Source: CAZPMT01 sp964587655 (GTDB lineage Bacteria > Hydrogenedentota > Hydrogenedentia > Hydrogenedentales > SLHB01). Taken from it: DNA of 64,000 nt. The notes under the pieces are model-generated. The model ran no database searches and was not told the DNA's origin. It was given only the letters and a program-made list of their open reading frames with translations. Of this stretch, positions 51,903 through 60,354 are shown piece by piece. A program made the position numbers and the translations under genes. The stretch lies in contig CAZPMT010000012.1 in the NCBI GenBank assembly GCA_964587655.1, forward strand, positions 1 through 64,000, written 5' to 3'. Numbering within the stretch: position 1 is the stretch's first letter; each line of letters opens with the position of its first letter.

Positions 51903-53129
51903 TCAGTTCTCCAACGCGCTCTCCAGCGCATCCAGAGACGGCCCGATGGTCTTCGCTGCCGGCGTTGTCAACGCGGATAGGTCCTTCATGCCGCTGCCGG
52001 TGACCACGCAGCAGACTCGCGTACTCTCGTTGATGTCGGGCAGGTGATTAAGCGCAGCGATGACCACGGCGGCCGTGGGTTCGCATAGCAGACCTTCCGT
52101 TTTGGCGAGCGTCCGTTGCGCGGCAACGATCTCGGAATCCTCCACAGCAATCGCGACTCCTCCTGTCGTTCGTATGGCGGGCAGGACCGTGTGGCCGTCA
52201 AACAGAATGTCATCGGCAATGCCACCCGCGATAGTTTTCGGGTTCGGCCAGGGATGCTTCAGCGTTTCGAGATATGGCATGCCAGTATCCACGGCCAGTT
52301 TCAAGGGAGCGCATCCAGCCGCCTGCACTCCCGCCAGCCGAGGCAGTCGATCGATTAGCCCAAGCCGCCGCAGATCGAGAAGCCCGCGCCACACACCGCC
52401 CAGCAGCCCGCCTCCCCCCACCGGCGCCACGATCCAATCCGGCAACGACGGCGCGGTCTGCGCGAAAAGTTCATACGCGATCGTCTTCGCGCCTTCGACG
52501 TTGAACGGCTCGTACATCCCCGCCGTCGACAGGTGATACCAGCCGAAGCGCCGGCAAGCCTCGATGCACAAGTCGAACACGGCGCTCGCGGACGCCGTGT
52601 CAACGCGTATGACGCGACCGCCGTAGGCCGCGGCCTGCACCAGTTTCCCGCCCGCGGCGTGGCCGTGCATCAACAGCACCGCCTTCATGCCCGCCCGCGC
52701 CGCGTACGCAGCCGTCGCGCACGCAACGTTCCCGGAAGAGACCACAGCAACCGTATCGAACCCCGCTTCCCGTGCATGGCTGATCCCGACGGACACCTGG
52801 CGATCCTTGAAGGAACCAGTCGGATTCACCATCTCGTTCTTGATCAGCAACTCCCCGATGCCGCATTCCGCGCCAAGACGTTTCGCTTCGACCAGCGGCG
52901 TGGCCCCTTCCTCCAACGTAACGACATGTTCACGCGAGGAAACCGGCAACAGGTCGAAGTAAGTCCACATCGAAGACGGCCGCGTCTTGAAAATCGAAAG
53001 CTCCGGCGTGGCCAACGATCGAAGACTAAACGGCTCCCCACATGCGGGGCACGTGTATTCGCTCCCGCGTTGCGTCGCACCACACCCATAACAAACACAG
53101 TCGTAGCGCAAAGGTGGTGGCTGTGCCAT
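51903..53129 (-). CDS. thrC: Threonine synthase
   Basis: This PLP enzyme makes threonine from O-phosphohomoserine. The N-terminus has a zinc-ribbon-like CVCYGCG and CPACG. LEEGATPLVEAKRLG, the PLP-lysine motif NPTGSFKDRQ, VVSSGNVACATAAYAARAG and PVGGGGLLGG are conserved. It is the short threonine synthase type, close to threonine dehydratase, and a dehydratase-like role is possible. I start at the ATG at 53129. The longer frame runs through a palindromic repeat and is not protein-like. The start codon lies at the edge of that repeat, whose GGGGG could act as the ribosome site. Confidence 0.88.
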   Translation of the reverse strand: MAQPPPLRYDCVCYGCGATQRGSEYTCPACGEPFSLRSLATPELSIFKTRPSSMWTYFDLLPVSSREHVVTLEEGATPLVEAKRLGAECGIGELLIKNEMVNPTGSFKDRQVSVGISHAREAGFDTVAVVSSGNVACATAAYAARAGMKAVLLMHGHAAGGKLVQAAAYGGRVIRVDTASASAVFDLCIEACRRFGWYHLSTAGMYEPFNVEGAKTIAYELFAQTAPSLPDWIVAPVGGGGLLGGVWRGLLDLRRLGLIDRLPRLAGVQAAGCAPLKLAVDTGMPYLETLKHPWPNPKTIAGGIADDILFDGHTVLPAIRTTGGVAIAVEDSEIVAAQRTLAKTEGLLCEPTAAVVIAALNHLPDINESTRVCCVVTGSGMKDLSALTTPAAKTIGPSLDALESALEN

Positions 53130-53231
53130 TTTCCCCCTTTGAAGGGGGGTAGGGGGATGTTCTGCGTGCTTGCCTGTAGCTCTTGTCGGCAATTCAACAT
53201 CCCCCTACCCCCTTCAAAGGGGGAAAATGGC
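53125..53231. repeat. Large inverted repeat with 36-bp arms
   Basis: The arms at 53125-53161 and 53196-53231 are reverse complements with a single extra base, separated by 34 bases. Each arm itself contains CCCCCTTTGAAGGGGG-type symmetry. The left outer end includes the complement of the thrC start codon. The right arm continues into the repeated tail at 53232-53311. The head resembles the hairpin at 10878-10905. Confidence 0.85.
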
Positions 53232-53311
53232 GCACGGTATGTGCTTGTGCTTCTCAAACACCGGGAACCACCGCTTCGTTAAGATCCTGCAATTATGATT
53301 CAGTACACTAG
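53232..53311 (-). repeat. Intergenic repeat, copy 2 (conserved tail)
   Basis: This stretch aligns with 10906-10986. The last 46 bases, containing CTTCGTTAAGATCCTGCAAT, differ from copy 1 at only a few positions. On the minus strand the unit begins with the TAG stop of the sugar-binding protein gene and ends before thrC. Confidence 0.8.
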
Positions 53312-54303
53312 AAATTGAAGTCGCCGACGTTGCTCTTGTCGAAGATCAACGGATCGCCGAGGATGATCTCGCTGCCGGCGATCTTGACCTCGCCGAGGTG
53401 ACCGGCCTTGAACGACGTCGCGCCGGCCTTCAAATCGCCCTTGACCGTCGCGACGGCGGCATGAACGGCCAGATACCCAAGGTCAACCGGGTTCCACAAC
53501 ACGAACTTCTTCACCGTGCCGTCCATGACGTATTCTTTCATCATCTTCGGCGTCGCGAGCCCCGTGAGGAACACCTTGTTCGCGGCCCCGGCCTTGCGGA
53601 TGGCCTCGGCGGCGCCGGGCAGCGCCACGGAGGTGATCGCGAAGATCCCCTGCAAGTCGGGATACGCCTTCAGACAATCCAACGTCGCCTGCGTCGCAAG
53701 GGCCTGGTCCTCACCGGGAGCCTTTGGCGTTTCGGACAGGTTGACCATCGTGGGATACTTCGCTTTGCGGTACTTCTCCATCTCCGCCATCCAGCGGTTC
53801 TGATTGTCCGCCGTCAGCGTGCCAGTGACGATGATGTACTTCGCGTTCGGCCCAACGCCCTCGGCCATCACGTCCATCAACGCCTTGGCGACGCTATCCG
53901 ACGTGCACTGATTCACGAAGAAGTCTCGCGCGCTCTCGAGCGCGTCCGCATCCCACGAAATGACCTTGATGCCGCGCTTGCGCGCCTTCGCCAGGACAGG
54001 GGCAATCGCGGACTTGTCATTAGGCGCGATTGCGATCGCGTCGTACTTCTTCGCGATCCACGTCTCGAGCATTTGCGCCTGAAGCGTCACGTCGCTCGTG
54101 ACGGGACCGTCGAAGTCAACCGTCACCCCGAGTTCCTCGCCGGCCTTCTTCGCGCCGACCTCCGTCGCATTGAAAAAATCGATCCCGATAAGTTTTGGCA
54201 TGACGCCTATCTTGAGATTGGCCTTGCCGGCCTCTTGCGCACCCGCGATCCCCGCGGGCAAGAACAGCGCGAGCAGTACCGCCGCAGTGGCAAGCTTCCT
54301 CAT
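53308..54303 (-). CDS. Rhamnose/AI-2-type ABC sugar-binding protein
   Basis: A 331-residue periplasmic binding protein with a signal peptide (ATAAVLLALFLPAGIAGA). The fold is that of the LsrB/RhaS class 2 ribose-type group: IGVMPKLIGIDFFNATEVGAKKAGEELG, AIAIAPNDKSAIAPVLAKARKRGI, VISWDADALESARDFFVNQ and GIFAITSVALPGAAEAIRKAG. RhaS and LsrB bind rhamnose and autoinducer-2. Which of these, if either, is the ligand cannot be told. It is followed upstream by a permease gene and an ATPase-permease fusion on the same strand, completing an importer. Confidence 0.88.
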   Translation of the reverse strand: MRKLATAAVLLALFLPAGIAGAQEAGKANLKIGVMPKLIGIDFFNATEVGAKKAGEELGVTVDFDGPVTSDVTLQAQMLETWIAKKYDAIAIAPNDKSAIAPVLAKARKRGIKVISWDADALESARDFFVNQCTSDSVAKALMDVMAEGVGPNAKYIIVTGTLTADNQNRWMAEMEKYRKAKYPTMVNLSETPKAPGEDQALATQATLDCLKAYPDLQGIFAITSVALPGAAEAIRKAGAANKVFLTGLATPKMMKEYVMDGTVKKFVLWNPVDLGYLAVHAAVATVKGDLKAGATSFKAGHLGEVKIAGSEIILGDPLIFDKSNVGDFNF

Positions 54304-54343
54304 CCTGACTCTCCTTTTCCCTCTGAAATCATCGCCCGCTTCC

Positions 54344-54370
54344 GTAGGTCCGAAATCATTTCGGACCTAC
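54344..54370. repeat. GTAGG-headed palindrome over a stop codon
   Basis: GTAGGTCCGAAAT and ATTTCGGACCTAC form a perfect 13-bp stem around one C. The TAG stop of the permease gene (complement of 54367-54369) is part of the right arm. It separates the permease and binding-protein genes within the importer operon. Confidence 0.8.
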
Positions 54371-55344
54371 AAGGTTCTCCGAATTCGCGCCAACCACTCG
54401 TTTACAACCGCCGTAGCCACGAGGAGCGCGCCCACAACGATGATCACGTGCTGCGATTTCACGCCCGCCATCTCAAGCCCGTAACGTAGAATACCGATTA
54501 TCAACAGACCGAGCAAGGACCCGATGACGGAGCCTTCTCCCCCGCTGATCCGCGTCCCGCCGATGACGACGCACGCGATGGCCTCGAGTTCCATGCCCGT
54601 GGCCGCGTCGGCCTTCGCGGTGGCGTAGAGCGCGGTGTTGAACAACGACGCGATGCCGCAAACCGCGCCGCACGCCGTGTACAGCGCCAGGTTCATTCGC
54701 CGCACATCGATGGCCGCGAACGAGGCCGCTATCGGGTTTTCGCCGATGCATTCGGTGTAACGTCCAATCCACGACTTCCGCATCAGCACCCAGCCCAGCG
54801 CGACGACCACGATGAGCGCGACGACCGGAACCGGAAAGAATACGGGATCATCCCCTCGCAGCGGGATCTTGAAGACGTCGCCCTGGCTGATCCACAGGAA
54901 GGACTCCGGGAAATTGCTCACCGTGCGCGCCTTGCTCAGCCCCATGGCAACGCCCCGGAACAACGCCATCGTGGCCAGCGTCACGACCAACGGAGGAATT
55001 CTCAGGTAACTGCTCACGCCGCCGTTGACAGCCCCTGCCGCGACGCCCGAAGCCACCGCGGCCACCGCCGCAAGCCAGATCGGCCACTGCGCGTCGCTGT
55101 GCAGCAACCCAAGCACGATGCCGCACATCGCCACTATCGACCCAACCGACAGATCGATCCCCGAGGTCGCGATGATGAAAGTCATCGGCACGGCGATCAT
55201 ACCGGGGATCACCCAGTACCGCGCGCGTTCGAGAAGACTGAACCAGTCCAGGAATCCCTCGGTGGTCACCGCGAAGCCCGCGAATATCGCCCCAAACAGG
55301 TAACAAAGGACGGCTTCGCGCGACAGCAGCAAACGCCGGATCAT
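54367..55344 (-). CDS. Rhamnose/AI-2-type ABC permease (RhaQ/LsrD-like)
   Basis: A 325-residue inner-membrane permease with about eight helices. FIIATSGIDLSVGSIVAMCGIV and VVTLATMALFRGVAMGLSKA are hallmarks of the ribose/rhamnose permease family, and GIASLFNTALYATAKADAATGMELEAIACVVIGGTRISGGEGSVIG is the conserved EAA-like loop to the last helices. The start overlaps the stop of the ATPase-permease fusion by 4 bases (ATGA). This would be the second permease half, with the other half fused to the ATPase. Confidence 0.9.
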   Translation of the reverse strand: MIRRLLLSREAVLCYLFGAIFAGFAVTTEGFLDWFSLLERARYWVIPGMIAVPMTFIIATSGIDLSVGSIVAMCGIVLGLLHSDAQWPIWLAAVAAVASGVAAGAVNGGVSSYLRIPPLVVTLATMALFRGVAMGLSKARTVSNFPESFLWISQGDVFKIPLRGDDPVFFPVPVVALIVVVALGWVLMRKSWIGRYTECIGENPIAASFAAIDVRRMNLALYTACGAVCGIASLFNTALYATAKADAATGMELEAIACVVIGGTRISGGEGSVIGSLLGLLIIGILRYGLEMAGVKSQHVIIVVGALLVATAVVNEWLARIRRTL

Positions 55345-57821
55345 CGCGCGGCCCCCCGTGCCCGCTGGAGAACAGCGTCGGCCGTCACCGCAAGCAGGAT
55401 CAGTCCGCCGACGAAAATGTTCTGCCAGTAAGAACTGGCCTCAAGAAGGATCAGCATGTTGTAAAGCAACGCCACCAGAAAAGCGCCCAGAAGCGTCCCC
55501 AGAGCGGAGCCGCGCCCGCCAAGGATGTTGCACCCGCCGATGACCGCCGCCGCGATGGCCTTGAGTTCCATGCCTTCCCCGGTATTGGCCTGGACGTTGC
55601 CATAGTATCCCGGAAGCAATACCGCCGTCAGCCCCGCCAGCGCGCCGGAGATCGCGAACACAAGCAGCATCGACCGCGTCTTGGACAGACCGATGAGCCG
55701 GGCCGCGCTCTCGGAATTTCCCAGCGCGAGCACGCGCCGGCCGGACAGCGTGTAGCGCAGGAAGAGATGCGTCAACAACGTCACGACGATGACGTAGTAG
55801 CAGATCTTCGGCAAGCCGAAGAGATTGCCGTTCGCAAGCGCGCGGTATCCCGGAGGAAGCATAAGGACTTCACTGCCGCCCGTGACGATGCGCATGATGC
55901 CCCGGTAAATGCTCAATCCCGCCAGCGTGACAATGATCGGATGGATCCGCGCCACAAGCGCCGTACCCGCGTTCACAAGGCTCAGCGCGACCCCAAGCGC
56001 CATCGCAAACGCAAGACACGCAAGTGGCGGCACGCCGGCTTTCGCTGCCAGCGCCGCCGACGCCGCCACGAGTCCAACCATCGATCCCACCGAAATGTCG
56101 ATGCCGCCCGCGCAGATGATGAGCATCGCGCCTTGCGCCATGATCGCCGGCAACGCCGCGCTCGCGAGGACGTCGAAAAGGTTTTGCGGATTCGCGAACT
56201 CGGAGGGCTTGAGAACGGTCATCGCGGCGGACAGCAGCACTATGAAAGCCAACAGCCCGGCTTCGCGGAACCGCAGCACGCGCATCAAAGGACCGGCCTT
56301 GACGGGCGACGCCGTCTCGACCCCGGAACTCCTCGGAACGGCCGCCGCGGCAATGGTCTCCTCGCCGTCCTTGCGCGGATAGAACACGCCGGTGACGCGC
56401 CCCTCGGAGAGCGTCACCACCCGGTCGCTCATCGACATGACTTCAGGAAGCTCGGAACTGATCAGCAACACAGCCGCGCCTTGCGCCGCCATATCGCTTA
56501 TCAGCTTGTGAATCTCCGCCTTCGCGCCCACGTCAACGCCCCGCGTCGGCTCGTCGAGCAGCAACACCTTCGGCGCCGTTGACTGCCAGCGTCCGAACAC
56601 AACCTTCTGTTGATTGCCGCCGCTGAGCGTCCCAATGGGCTGTTCCATTGACGACGCGCGGACGTTCATATCGCGCATCACCTGTGCCGCGAGCGCGCGT
56701 TCCGTGCCGTTCCGGACCAACGTCAACCGGGAAAAACCCCGCAATGACACGATGCTCGCATTAGCGCGCAGCGAGTGCGTGCGGAAGATGCCCTGAACCA
56801 GCCGGTCTTCAGGCAGATAGGCAACGCCTTCGCGCACCGCTTGCCGCGGCGAACGGATGTTAAGCCTCTTCCCGTCTATGGACACCGAACCAGAAGCCAA
56901 AGGCCGCATACCGAACAGGGCCTGCGCCAGTTCGCTCCGGCCAGCGCCCACGAATCCGTACAGCGCCACGATCTCACCCGATCGTATCTCGAATGAGACA
57001 TCGCGGAACACGCCCGCGCTCGAGACAGCCCCCGTTACCTTCAGCCGCACCTCGCCGAGAGGCGCCGCGCATCTGACAAACCCGCCGTGCGCTACGCGGC
57101 CAACCATAGAAGAAACAATGCCATCCATAGTCAGTTCGGATCGCGGACGCGGGTCGACGGTTTCCCCGTCTCGCATAACAGTCACGCGATCGCAAAGCGC
57201 CAGCACCTCTTCGAGCCGATGACTCACGTACACGATCCCGACGCCCGCGTCGCGGAGGCGGCGTATCTGCGCGAAGAGATTTTCGATCTCCTTCATCGTC
57301 AACGAAGAAGTGGGCTCATCGAGAAAGAGCACCCGCGCCTCCCCCGACACCGCCACCGCAATTTCCGACATCATCCGGCGCGCAATCGAGAGGCCGCCGG
57401 CTTCCTCGTTCACCTTGAACGATTCCCCCATCGCCGAAACCAGCCGTTCAGCTTCCCGGTTCGTGGCCGGCCAGTTGATCAGTCCGCCCCAGCCGCGCAC
57501 GAGACCACGGCCCAGCAGCATATTCTCCGCGATGCTGAGCTGTGCGAACAGGTCCGCTTCCTGGTGCACGACGGCAATCCCCAATTCCGCCGCCTGCCGC
57601 GGATTCGACAAGTCCAACCGTTCCCCGCCGAGAAGGACGACCCCCGCATCCGGCCTGAACAGACCCGTCGCGATATTGATCAGCGTGCTCTTCCCCGCCC
57701 CGTTCTCGCCGACCAACCCATGGATCTCACCCGCGCAAACCTCAAAACGCACGTCCCGCAAAGCCGGCGCCCCGCCAAAACTCTTGCAGATCCCCGACAG
57801 TTCCAGAACGGCCTTCTTCAT
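55341..57821 (-). CDS. Fused double-ABC ATPase and permease of a rhamnose/AI-2-type importer
   Basis: An 826-residue fusion. Residues 1-500 contain two ABC domains as in RbsA/RhaT/LsrA: the first with Walker A GLVGENGAGKSTLIN and Walker B VLFLDEPTSSLTMKE, the second with the degenerate Walker A ALYGFVGAGRSELAQ, signature TLSGGNQQKVVFGRW and LLLDEPTRGVDVG. Residues 510-826 form a permease with AGGIDISVGSMVGLVAASAAL and GEGMELKAIAAAVIGGCNILGG. In most systems these are separate proteins. The Met at the start of the permease part, inside the frame, has no ribosome site visible to me, so a true fusion is likely. It is first in the operon. Confidence 0.9.
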   Translation of the reverse strand: MKKAVLELSGICKSFGGAPALRDVRFEVCAGEIHGLVGENGAGKSTLINIATGLFRPDAGVVLLGGERLDLSNPRQAAELGIAVVHQEADLFAQLSIAENMLLGRGLVRGWGGLINWPATNREAERLVSAMGESFKVNEEAGGLSIARRMMSEIAVAVSGEARVLFLDEPTSSLTMKEIENLFAQIRRLRDAGVGIVYVSHRLEEVLALCDRVTVMRDGETVDPRPRSELTMDGIVSSMVGRVAHGGFVRCAAPLGEVRLKVTGAVSSAGVFRDVSFEIRSGEIVALYGFVGAGRSELAQALFGMRPLASGSVSIDGKRLNIRSPRQAVREGVAYLPEDRLVQGIFRTHSLRANASIVSLRGFSRLTLVRNGTERALAAQVMRDMNVRASSMEQPIGTLSGGNQQKVVFGRWQSTAPKVLLLDEPTRGVDVGAKAEIHKLISDMAAQGAAVLLISSELPEVMSMSDRVVTLSEGRVTGVFYPRKDGEETIAAAAVPRSSGVETASPVKAGPLMRVLRFREAGLLAFIVLLSAAMTVLKPSEFANPQNLFDVLASAALPAIMAQGAMLIICAGGIDISVGSMVGLVAASAALAAKAGVPPLACLAFAMALGVALSLVNAGTALVARIHPIIVTLAGLSIYRGIMRIVTGGSEVLMLPPGYRALANGNLFGLPKICYYVIVVTLLTHLFLRYTLSGRRVLALGNSESAARLIGLSKTRSMLLVFAISGALAGLTAVLLPGYYGNVQANTGEGMELKAIAAAVIGGCNILGGRGSALGTLLGAFLVALLYNMLILLEASSYWQNIFVGGLILLAVTADAVLQRARGAAR

Positions 57822-57973
57822 GGAACACGATGATAAGGACGGAAGCTCCGTGCGTCAACTGTGACCATCGAGGGCGCATAGTGCGTCTGAACAGGATCAA
57901 GGACTGAACCAAGTCAACTTTGAAATGGGTTACGCCCACCTGGTAATAATGTCACCGAAAGAGGTGTTGAGTG

Positions 57974-58186
57974 ATGCGTGAGACGAAACGCAAGAAGAGT
58001 TTTGACTGTCTGGCCTACAAGGAACGCGTCCAGGCAGAGATTTACGAAGAGACAAAAGGCATGTCGTACGCGCAATTGCGAGAGTACTTCGAGAAGCGCG
58101 TTGCGGCCGGCCCGTTTGCCGATCTGTGGAAACGTATTCCGTCTCGCTTCAGCCCCGCGGCAGGGCGTTCAGGACACCAAAGCTGA
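57974..58186 (+). CDS. Small antitoxin-like protein
   Basis: A 70-residue protein reading RETKRKKSFDCLAYKERVQA, then EETKGMSYAQLREYFEKRVAAGPFADLWKRI. Short proteins with this pattern are often annotated as antitoxins in front of PIN-type toxins. No toxin gene follows here: flhG is convergent and ends 16 bases beyond the stop. It is therefore an orphan, or the toxin was lost. I choose the ATG at 57974, and GAGGTG lies about 10 bases upstream. A second frame in the same region (57978-58412) looks like a shadow. Confidence 0.6.
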   Translation: MRETKRKKSFDCLAYKERVQAEIYEETKGMSYAQLREYFEKRVAAGPFADLWKRIPSRFSPAAGRSGHQS

Positions 58187-58201
58187 GTTGATCCGTCCGT
58201 T

Positions 58202-59062
58202 TCATCCGTTGCTGGCGATGCCGAGCGATTGCGCGAAACGGCGGAAGAAACCGGCCTTCGAAAGTTCGGCTTCATCTCGCTGTTTGATGATGCGATCTGC
58301 AAGATCGTGCACGGCCCGCGCGGCGGGCGTGCCTGGGAAGCTTAGCACGAACGGGGTTGTCTGCATCACGCCCTGCGACACGTGCGGGTCGCGGGGGATG
58401 CAGCCGAGGTAGGAAAGCGTCAGCCCGAGATACTGCTTGGCCACGCGCGCAAGATTCGTCGTCACGGCCAACGCCTGTTGCTGGTTCGCCACCATGTTCA
58501 CGATCAGACGGAACACGGCGTCTTCCCGAATCGCGAAGATCGTCTTTATCGTCGCGTACGCATCCACGATTGCCGAGGGCTCCGGCGTGGTCACAATGAG
58601 GACCTCATCGGCGGCGGCGGCGAACCGCACGGCGTTCTGGCCGATGCCCGCCATCGTGTCGATGATTACAAAATCGCTCTGTTCCTGAAGGTCTCTGAGC
58701 CCGTTCAGGACGTTCTGGCGGGCGGTGGGACCGAGGTCGGCCAGCTTTGCCAGGCCGGACGTGCCGGGAACAATCTCGATGCCGCCCGGGCCCTTCACGA
58801 GGATCTGCATGATGGATTTCTCGCCGTCGATCACGTGCTGCAAGTTGAAGAACGAGTTCAGCCCCATCAGGACTTCGACGTTCGCGAGACCGAGATCGGC
58901 GTCGAGCACTATGACTCGTCTCCCGCGCGACGCCAGCGCGATGGCGATGTTGATGCTGGCGCTGGTTTTCCCGACGCCGCCCTTACCGCTCGTCACGGCG
59001 AAGACGCGGCCCGCTTGGCCGCGTCGAACGAATTCACGAAGATTGTGCGCTTGATCCAACAC
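58202..59062 (-). CDS. flhG: Flagellar MinD-like ATPase FlhG
   Basis: FlhG (FleN/YlxH) is a ParA/MinD-type ATPase that limits flagellar number and placement together with FlhF. The deviant Walker A is TSGKGGVGKTSASINIAIAL, followed by VIVLDADLGLANVEVLMGL and DFVIIDTMAGIG. The N-terminal DQAHNLREFVRR is the DQAxxLR motif that stimulates the FlhF GTPase. The length of 286 residues is normal. The likely start is a GTG at 59062, inside the end of flhF, a 29-base overlap that suggests coupling. It is the last gene of the flagellar run on this strand. Confidence 0.95.
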   Translation of the reverse strand: MLDQAHNLREFVRRGQAGRVFAVTSGKGGVGKTSASINIAIALASRGRRVIVLDADLGLANVEVLMGLNSFFNLQHVIDGEKSIMQILVKGPGGIEIVPGTSGLAKLADLGPTARQNVLNGLRDLQEQSDFVIIDTMAGIGQNAVRFAAAADEVLIVTTPEPSAIVDAYATIKTIFAIREDAVFRLIVNMVANQQQALAVTTNLARVAKQYLGLTLSYLGCIPRDPHVSQGVMQTTPFVLSFPGTPAARAVHDLADRIIKQRDEAELSKAGFFRRFAQSLGIASNG

Positions 59063-60353
59063 GAGAGTTCATATCCTCCAGGAGCAGTTTGGCGGTCCTG
59101 CTCGGCGTCGCCAATTCGATATCGTCAGGAACGTTCTGTCCAATGCTAAAGTAACTGATCGGGAGATTCGTTTCCACCGCGGTGCTGAACAAGGCGCCGT
59201 AGCGGCGCGTTTCATCGAGCTTCGAGAACAGCAGCGAAGTCGGATTCGTGCAGCGGTAGTTCTCGACGACGCTCCGAAGCTCCTCCGCCTGCATGTTCGC
59301 GGGAAGCACGAGCATGACCTCGTCGGGCCGCGCCACGTCCAGAAGCGACTTCAGTTCGCGGATCTGTTCATGGTTGAACTGGCTGCCGCCCGCCGTATCC
59401 ATCAGGACAAGGTCGCAATGCCGGAACGTACTCAAGGCGTAGGTCAGTTCCGCCGAGTCGTTCGTGATTTGCATCGGAAGTCCCATGATGTTCGCGTATA
59501 CCCGCAGTTGCTCGGGCGCCGCAACACGATACGTGTCCATGGTCACAAGGCCCACGCGCGCGCCCTCGCGGACCGCAAACAAGGCGGCCACCTTGGCGAG
59601 GTTCGTGGTTTTCCCGACGCCGGTCGCGCCGACCAGAGCCACGGTGTGGCGCCGTCCCCGCACGATCTGAATCCCGCGCGTCACGGAAACGCGCTTGTGG
59701 ATTTCCATGCGCAAACGTTCTTTGAACACGCGCGGGTTCCGCAGCACGTTGGGATCGCTCTCGCGGAGGACCGCCGTAACCAGCGCGACCGCCGTCGCCC
59801 GCGCGACGCCCTTCTCGATCAGCGCGTGGTAATGCGGTATAAACTCGGCCGGCAGGCCCGTGTCAGGCGATTCCTTCACGAGCGTTCGCAGCAACTGATG
59901 CATTTCCCGGAACTCGCGTTCGAGTCCCTCGGATTCCTCCGAAGATTCCGGACCTCGACGGAACGGAAGGATCGCGCCCGGCTTGTCCGAGCTCCGCAAC
60001 GAGGGGGCAGGCGCCGCTTCAGGCCTGCGTTTCGCCATACGCGCCTGGGCTTCACTGACGACCTGCTTGAAATAAGCGACTGTATCGTTGACCGTCTCGT
60101 CTGAACCCACGGCTCCTCCATTTGCGGCGTACCTCTTCTCGAAAAGACTCGGCTTGCGAGACAGAGAAATACGGCTTCGTACGGGCGGGGTCGCCGTCAA
60201 TTCAACGACTTTGCGCCCGCCCAGACCCAGGATACCGCCCTCGGTCACCTCGGTCGTGTTGATGACGAGCGCGTCATCCCCGAGCGCGCGCACCATCTTC
60301 TGATAAGCCTCATCAAAAGTGTCCGCTCTGAATTTGTGGAACGTTTGTCCCAT
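59034..60353 (-). CDS. flhF: Flagellar SRP-like GTPase FlhF
   Basis: FlhF is a GTPase of the SRP family that places flagella at the pole. Residues 1-60 (FRADTFDEAYQKMVRALGDDALVI) form the typical B domain, and the N-domain helices lie around residues 165-225. The G domain has VALVGATGVGKTTNLAKVAALF (P-loop, about residue 242), VGLVTMDTYRVAAPEQLRVYANIMGLPM and VLMDTAGGSQFN, with TSLLFSKLDETRRYGALFS as the guanine-binding region. The length of 439 residues is usual. The start follows the flhA stop by 1 base, and the stop overlaps flhG. Confidence 0.95.
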   Translation of the reverse strand: MGQTFHKFRADTFDEAYQKMVRALGDDALVINTTEVTEGGILGLGGRKVVELTATPPVRSRISLSRKPSLFEKRYAANGGAVGSDETVNDTVAYFKQVVSEAQARMAKRRPEAAPAPSLRSSDKPGAILPFRRGPESSEESEGLEREFREMHQLLRTLVKESPDTGLPAEFIPHYHALIEKGVARATAVALVTAVLRESDPNVLRNPRVFKERLRMEIHKRVSVTRGIQIVRGRRHTVALVGATGVGKTTNLAKVAALFAVREGARVGLVTMDTYRVAAPEQLRVYANIMGLPMQITNDSAELTYALSTFRHCDLVLMDTAGGSQFNHEQIRELKSLLDVARPDEVMLVLPANMQAEELRSVVENYRCTNPTSLLFSKLDETRRYGALFSTAVETNLPISYFSIGQNVPDDIELATPSRTAKLLLEDMNSRVGSSAQSS

Positions 60354-60354
60354 G

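Noticed and set aside
2532..54370. The many palindromes as a CRISPR array
   Set aside because: They are single, widely spaced and of different sequence. No regular direct repeats with spacers and no cas genes are present.
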